Positions 6,475 to 9,226 of a DNA stretch of 9,226 nucleotides are shown one piece after another. The stretch covers positions 1 through 9,226 of the forward strand of contig DNRQ01000187.1 in NCBI GenBank assembly GCA_003499925.1. Direction: 5' to 3'. The position numbers were made by a program, and so were the translations under genes. A model generated the notes under the pieces. The model was not told the DNA's origin, searched no databases, and worked only from the letters and a program-made list of their open reading frames with translations. Numbering within the stretch: the first letter of the stretch is position 1; the number at the start of each line of letters is the position of its first letter. Source of the stretch: Geobacter sp. (GTDB lineage: Bacteria; Desulfobacterota; Desulfuromonadia; Geobacterales; Geobacteraceae).

Positions 6475-6933
6475 TCAATTGTCTTCGATTTGTCTAAGTT
6501 TCTCGGAGATCACCCTGAGGTGTTCCTCCTCCTCGCGGCGCAGCGATTCGATCATGCTCCTGCCGTCGGGGTCGGTGGTCTGCGTCAGGAGCTCGTCGAA
6601 GTAGGCGATTCCCTTTTTCTCCACATCCATGGCGAGCCGCAGCGCCTCGATGTCGCTGGTGTCAAAACCGACACCCGCTTCGTCGCCCTGAGGCTCCAAC
6701 GTGATGGTGGAACCGCCGTAGAAGACCCAATGCCCGCCCTGGTCAAGCGTCTTGTAGAGCTCGCTAAGCTTCAGGTAGTGCGACTCTTCGCTCTTGGCGA
6801 GCCACCTGAACACCCTCTTTCCCTCGGGATTGAAGGTTTTCTGCTCGGCTCGCGTGTAAAAATCGAACGTTTCCTTCTCTATCTCCATGCCGCGCATCAG
6901 GGCGTCCATCACCGTTTTTCCAGCTTCGCTCAT
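6475..6933 (-). CDS. rubrerythrin/ferritin-like diiron protein
   Basis: This is a predicted four-helix-bundle diiron protein of the rubrerythrin-like ferritin superfamily, whose members act in peroxide detoxification or iron handling. The 152 residues carry the four ligand-bearing helices in order: EIEKETFDFY (probable ligand Glu21), EESH (Glu49 and His52), DVEKKGIAYF (Glu105) and EEEEH (Glu135 and His138). The two ExxH motifs and their spacing are typical. There is no CxxC rubredoxin domain at the C-terminus, so it is not a full rubrerythrin and would need an outside electron donor. Between the two helix pairs is an unusual glycine-rich stretch (about 66-92). The start is well supported: AAGGAG is 5 bases before the ATG. 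It is first in a likely operon with the aspartase gene. The exact substrate is unknown. Confidence 0.85.
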   Translation of the reverse strand: MSEAGKTVMDALMRGMEIEKETFDFYTRAEQKTFNPEGKRVFRWLAKSEESHYLKLSELYKTLDQGGHWVFYGGSTITLEPQGDEAGVGFDTSDIEALRLAMDVEKKGIAYFDELLTQTTDPDGRSMIESLRREEEEHLRVISEKLRQIEDN

Positions 6934-6958
6934 CGTATCTCCTTAGCTTGATCGTGTT

Positions 6959-6974
6959 GTGATACATCTGTCAC
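6959..6974. promoter_or_regulatory. imperfect dyad upstream of the diiron protein gene
   Basis: GTGATACATCTGTCAC has GTGA/TCAC ends in perfect inverted symmetry, and matches its own reverse complement at 12 of 16 positions. It lies 26-41 bases before the start codon, where an operator would sit. The 8-base gap between the GTGA and TCAC blocks is two longer than in CRP/FNR-type sites, so I do not assign it to that family. It could be a chance match. Confidence 0.2.
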
Positions 6975-7036
6975 GTTTTTGGTGATTTCCAGTACAGCGA
7001 CTCTCCTCCCCCCCCCGGGCAAGGTCTACAACAACT

Positions 7037-7141
7037 CTCCCCCCCCCGGAGGGGGGAGGTCGGGAGGGGTGAAGCCCCCGCGGCTTCCGGCGAAGAACCG
7101 GCGAGGTTCCCCCTCCCTAGCCCTCCCCCTCCGGGGGAGGG
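7037..7141. repeat. inverted pair of C/G-rich palindromic repeats (BIME-like)
   Basis: Unit 1 is the palindrome CTCCCCCC-CCCGGA-GGGGGGAG (7037-7058) followed by a GGGAGGGG tail (7062-7069). Unit 2 has the mirror arrangement: a CCCCCTCCC tail (7109-7117), then the palindrome CCCTCCCCC-TCC-GGGGGAGGG (7121-7141). The two units therefore face each other across about 40 bases that contain CCGGCG twice. This arrangement resembles bacterial interspersed mosaic elements built from paired REP-type palindromes. Unit 2 lies just past the stop codon of the HAD gene and could also act as its transcription end or mRNA 3' protection, though it has no T-run. A nine-C run (7008-7016) precedes the pair, in what is otherwise a gene-free stretch. 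Confidence 0.7.
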
Positions 7142-7150
7142 GATATTCGG

Positions 7151-7795
7151 CTACTTCGTTCCATCCAGCAGTTCTGCCAGTTCCAGCAGCTCTTCCACCG
7201 TCTTCGCCTCGAATATGGCACACCCCATCGATTCGGGCAGTGCCAGATCGACTGCGTGCCGGTCCCCCACGAACAGGGTCTCGGCGGGCTTTCTTGCTAT
7301 GCTCTCCAGTATCCCCAGAAGCGCGACCTGGTCCGGCTTGGGGCGCCAGTAATCCTCGATGCTGAACACCTTCTGGAAAAGCCCGTCCACGCCGATCTGG
7401 GCCATGATCCGGCTGGAAAGCTCCCGGTTGTTGTTGGTATAGAGGTGAAGTTCAAACCTCCGGGCCAGCCGCTTCAGCAGTTCCGGGACTCGGGGATCCG
7501 CCGTCAGCACCCCTTCAGGGTGGACCTCCCGGCTCAGCCTGCTGTGAAGTTCCTGAAGGTTCCCCCCAAGGGAGAGCACCGAACGGCTCAGGGTCCGGCC
7601 GGGTCCGGTCAGGTTGTCGCGCGCCTCATCAAGCATGGTCCCGGCCTGGTCCGGCGGGATCCCCTTCAGTGAGCCGATGTAGCGGCAGGCGCAGAGATTC
7701 ACCTCCTCGCCGAGCCGGTCGTCCTGGTACAGCGTTCCGTCCAGATCGAAGACGATGGCCCGCAACGCCTCCTTGCGCAGACGGAGGGGGGTCAC
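7151..7795 (-). CDS. HAD-superfamily hydrolase
   Basis: This is a predicted cytoplasmic phosphatase of the haloacid dehalogenase superfamily, with Mg2+-dependent chemistry through an aspartyl-phosphate. With the start used here it has 214 residues. All four motifs are present: I, FDLDGTLY with Asp17 (nucleophile) and Asp19; II, LYTNNN with Thr120; III, KPD with Lys153; IV, VGDRHAVDLA with Asp178 and Asp183. The residues between motifs I and II (about 28-95) form a helical C1-type cap, as in phosphoglycolate-phosphatase-like and pyrimidine-5'-nucleotidase-like members. The substrate cannot be predicted. I chose the GTG at 7795 because it overlaps the upstream stop codon as GTGA and has GGAG 5 bases before it. 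An in-frame ATG at 7810 would lack a good ribosome site. The overlap implies translational coupling with the methyltransferase gene. Confidence 0.85.
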   Translation of the reverse strand: MTPLRLRKEALRAIVFDLDGTLYQDDRLGEEVNLCACRYIGSLKGIPPDQAGTMLDEARDNLTGPGRTLSRSVLSLGGNLQELHSRLSREVHPEGVLTADPRVPELLKRLARRFELHLYTNNNRELSSRIMAQIGVDGLFQKVFSIEDYWRPKPDQVALLGILESIARKPAETLFVGDRHAVDLALPESMGCAIFEAKTVEELLELAELLDGTK

Positions 7796-8952
7796 AGCCC
7801 CTCCCCCCATTTTCTCATGCAGAGCAGCTGGGGGTCATCAACCCCTTTCGCCTGGATCAGCACCTTGAAGGTGTCCCCCATGCCCCCCTCGGGAAGCATC
7901 AGCTTTTTCAGCGCCAGCCTGTGCTTCAGCTTCTCCTGCTCCGTCTCCGACTGGGCCTCCAGCCTGATCAGTTCATCAACCAGTCCCACCCCCAGAAGGA
8001 AGCGGTACTGCTCGCCGAACCAGACCGTGGAGAGACCTACATCGGTCCCCTCCGCAATTAACTGGCTGAAGTTTATGTGGGTCGTTATGTCCTGCTCCCC
8101 GACCAGAATGTACGGATTCTCGCCGGTGTTATGCCGGTGGTAGCAAAGCAGCGTGCCGTTTCTTCTTTGCGGCGTGTAGAGCTCGTCGGTCAGGTAGCCG
8201 TAATCGATGGTAAGCACGAAGCCGCGCTCCAGCGCTTCGGCTGCCGAGTCGAGCCAGGCGGGTGCGACCAGGTTGATCTCCGCTCTTTGCCCCCTCATGA
8301 GACTCACGTCGAACCTCTGCAGGTAGGCCGCGATTTCCGGGGTGGAGGGGGCAGCGAGCCGTTCGCGGAAGCCGTCCGCGTCGGCGCCGACGTAGACCTC
8401 CTTGACGCCGTCGTCCGTCATCTCCACGATATGCACCGGCATGGCGTCGAACAGTTCGTTGGAGATGATGCAGCCGGTGAATCTCAGGCCGCCATTCTCC
8501 AGCTCGTCGGGGGAGCTCCAGGCGAGCCTCTCTGCATGCCGCGCCAGGCGCTCCGCCTGGGCCTCCTTGAGGGAGGGCTCCTTCTCGATGAGACGATAGA
8601 CGAGGCAACCGTAAAAGGTCTGGTTCAGCTCTGAAACCGCGTCCAGGATGTCCTGGGCGAGCTGTCCTCCACCGGCGCCCGCCTCGGCAACCGTGAAAGT
8701 GGCAGGTGAGCCAAGCAGTTCCCAGAACTGGCAGATTTGCCTGGCGATCAGGCGGCCGAACGCGCTGTGGACGTTCATGCTGGTGTAAAAGTCCCCTTCC
8801 GCGCCTACCTTGCGTCCGGGCGAGGTGTAGTAGCCGAGATTGGGCTCGTAGAGCGCTGCTTCCATGAAAGAGGCGAAGGTCATTTCCCCGCGGGAGCGGA
8901 TCCGGTTGAGAAGGATCTCGGCCAGCTTTGTTTTTTCAGTTATATCTGCCAT
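7792..8952 (-). CDS. SAM-dependent methyltransferase, MidA/NDUFAF7 family (COG1565)
   Basis: The 386-residue protein belongs to the Methyltransf_28 (formerly DUF185) family. Its mitochondrial member NDUFAF7/MidA dimethylates an arginine of the complex I subunit NDUFS2; the role of bacterial members is not settled. Family marks seen in order: LGYYTSPGRKVGAEGDFYTS (39-58), the SAM-binding loop VAEAGAGGGQLAQDIL (88-103), the acidic strand end LIEKEPSL (121-128), ISNELFDAMPVH (163-174), TIDYGY (248-253), GTLLCYHRH (266-274) and DITTHINFSQL (288-298). The length is typical. The start is secure: AGGAGG lies 6 bases before the ATG, with a good promoter just upstream. It is the first gene of a unit with the HAD hydrolase. 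No nuo gene is in view, so a link to complex I here is only by homology. Confidence 0.88.
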   Translation of the reverse strand: MADITEKTKLAEILLNRIRSRGEMTFASFMEAALYEPNLGYYTSPGRKVGAEGDFYTSMNVHSAFGRLIARQICQFWELLGSPATFTVAEAGAGGGQLAQDILDAVSELNQTFYGCLVYRLIEKEPSLKEAQAERLARHAERLAWSSPDELENGGLRFTGCIISNELFDAMPVHIVEMTDDGVKEVYVGADADGFRERLAAPSTPEIAAYLQRFDVSLMRGQRAEINLVAPAWLDSAAEALERGFVLTIDYGYLTDELYTPQRRNGTLLCYHRHNTGENPYILVGEQDITTHINFSQLIAEGTDVGLSTVWFGEQYRFLLGVGLVDELIRLEAQSETEQEKLKHRLALKKLMLPEGGMGDTFKVLIQAKGVDDPQLLCMRKWGEGL

Positions 8953-8975
8953 CTTAAGCCTCCTGGAGAGTCTTA

Positions 8976-9004
8976 TATATACGGTATGAGACCTATGTTG
9001 TCAA
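8976..9004 (-). promoter_or_regulatory. sigma70-type promoter of the methyltransferase-hydrolase unit
   Basis: On the minus strand, a perfect TTGACA (8999-9004) is followed after exactly 17 bases by TATATA (8976-8981), within an alternating TATATATAAG run. The predicted start of transcription is near 8969, giving a leader of about 17 bases that is almost entirely ribosome-binding site (AGGAGG at 8959-8964). This is the clearest promoter in the window. Confidence 0.75.
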
Positions 9005-9061
9005 CGGATGAGGGGGCGTGACGGCCCAGTGGGTGTGCATCTGGCGGCACCTTCCCCCCAT

Positions 9062-9171
9062 CCCCACCCTAACCCTCCCCTTGAAGGGGAGGGGATTTTA
9101 AGGCTCCTCCCCCTTCAAGGCCTGTCGGCCGAAGCCTTGGCTAAGGCTGAGGAGAGGCTGGGAGGGGGTTG
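9062..9171. repeat. second pair of C/G-rich palindromic repeats
   Basis: Unit 1 (mirror orientation) has a CCCCACCCTAACC tail, then the palindrome CCCTCCCC-TTGAA-GGGGAGGG (9073-9093), followed by GATTTTA. Unit 2 has outer arms CTCCTC (9104-9109) and GAGGAG (9149-9154), then the tail AGGCTGGGAGGGGGTTGGG. Its centre holds extra small hairpins, including AGCCTT-GGCT-AAGGCT (9133-9148). The layout matches the pair at 7037-7141: palindromes inside, G-rich tails pointing away or toward each other in inverted orientation. The hairpin plus TTTT at 9073-9099 could also end transcription on the plus strand, but no plus-strand gene lies before it. Confidence 0.65.
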
Positions 9172-9226
9172 GGAGGATGGAGGATGGAGGATGGAGGATG
9201 GAGGATGGGGGATGGGGGATGGGGGA
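9172..9226 (+). repeat. G-rich heptamer tandem array, runs off the window end
   Basis: Five GGAGGAT units (9172-9206) are followed by two GGGGGAT units (9207-9220) and a partial GGGGGA at the window edge. The array directly continues from the GGGAGG tail of the neighbouring palindromic repeat. The last units contain repeated G5 runs separated by AT, a pattern able to form a four-stranded G-quadruplex on the plus strand. The full length of the array is not visible. Confidence 0.9.

Noticed and set aside
6979..7365. Open frames across the C/G-rich spacer on both strands
   Set aside because: They are runs of Pro, Gly, Arg and Ser created by the palindromic repeats, without start sites or family features.
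1..9226. Novel defence, mobile or biosynthetic system
   Set aside because: I found no cluster of unknown genes, no mobility genes and no repeat-spacer array. Seven of eight genes belong to well-known families and the eighth stands alone.

Overview
The window reads as an ordinary stretch of a high-GC Deltaproteobacterium (Desulfuromonadota), most likely a Geobacter relative. That placement is an inference from protein style, the mix of genes (class II aspartase, ferritin-like diiron protein, stand-alone Nfu domain, MutS2) and the intergenic repeat types; no rRNA or other marker is present to prove it. All eight supported genes lie on the minus strand, so transcription runs from high to low coordinates. 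Housekeeping genes fill the window. I found no transposase, integrase, CRISPR array, tRNA or rRNA, and no convincing new multi-gene system.

Read in the direction of transcription, the right end (8953-9226) holds a clear sigma70-type promoter, a pair of C/G-rich palindromic repeats and a G-rich heptamer tandem array. The promoter drives a two-gene unit: a MidA/NDUFAF7-family SAM-dependent methyltransferase (7792-8952) and a HAD-family hydrolase (7151-7795), joined by a 4-base GTGA overlap. A second pair of C/G-rich palindromic repeats (about 7037-7141) follows directly, so this unit is bracketed by the same kind of repeat. Next comes a second two-gene unit: a rubrerythrin/ferritin-like diiron protein (6475-6933) and, 24 bases on, an aspartate ammonia-lyase (5050-6450) whose catalytic residues match those of Bacillus AspB.

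A patch visibly richer in A+T (about 4310-5040) carries one unrecognised gene (4469-4858 by my preferred start), a strong hairpin, and the leader of a 73-codon NifU-C-terminal-domain (Nfu) protein (4082-4303). A large bulged inverted repeat follows the Nfu gene, and then a ClsB-type cardiolipin synthase with two HKD motifs (2721-3908).

The spacer between the cardiolipin synthase and mutS2 contains a pure tandem array of 14 hexamers, a short TTAACC-type repeat, and one copy of a 15-bp sequence whose exact reverse complement is the first 15 bases of the window, so the two copies bracket mutS2. The mutS2 gene (115-2448) is complete, with the MutS-type ATPase core and a C-terminal Smr domain in which the usual Asp of the LDLxG motif reads His.

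The repeats are the most unusual part of the window. The genes look intact and conventional.
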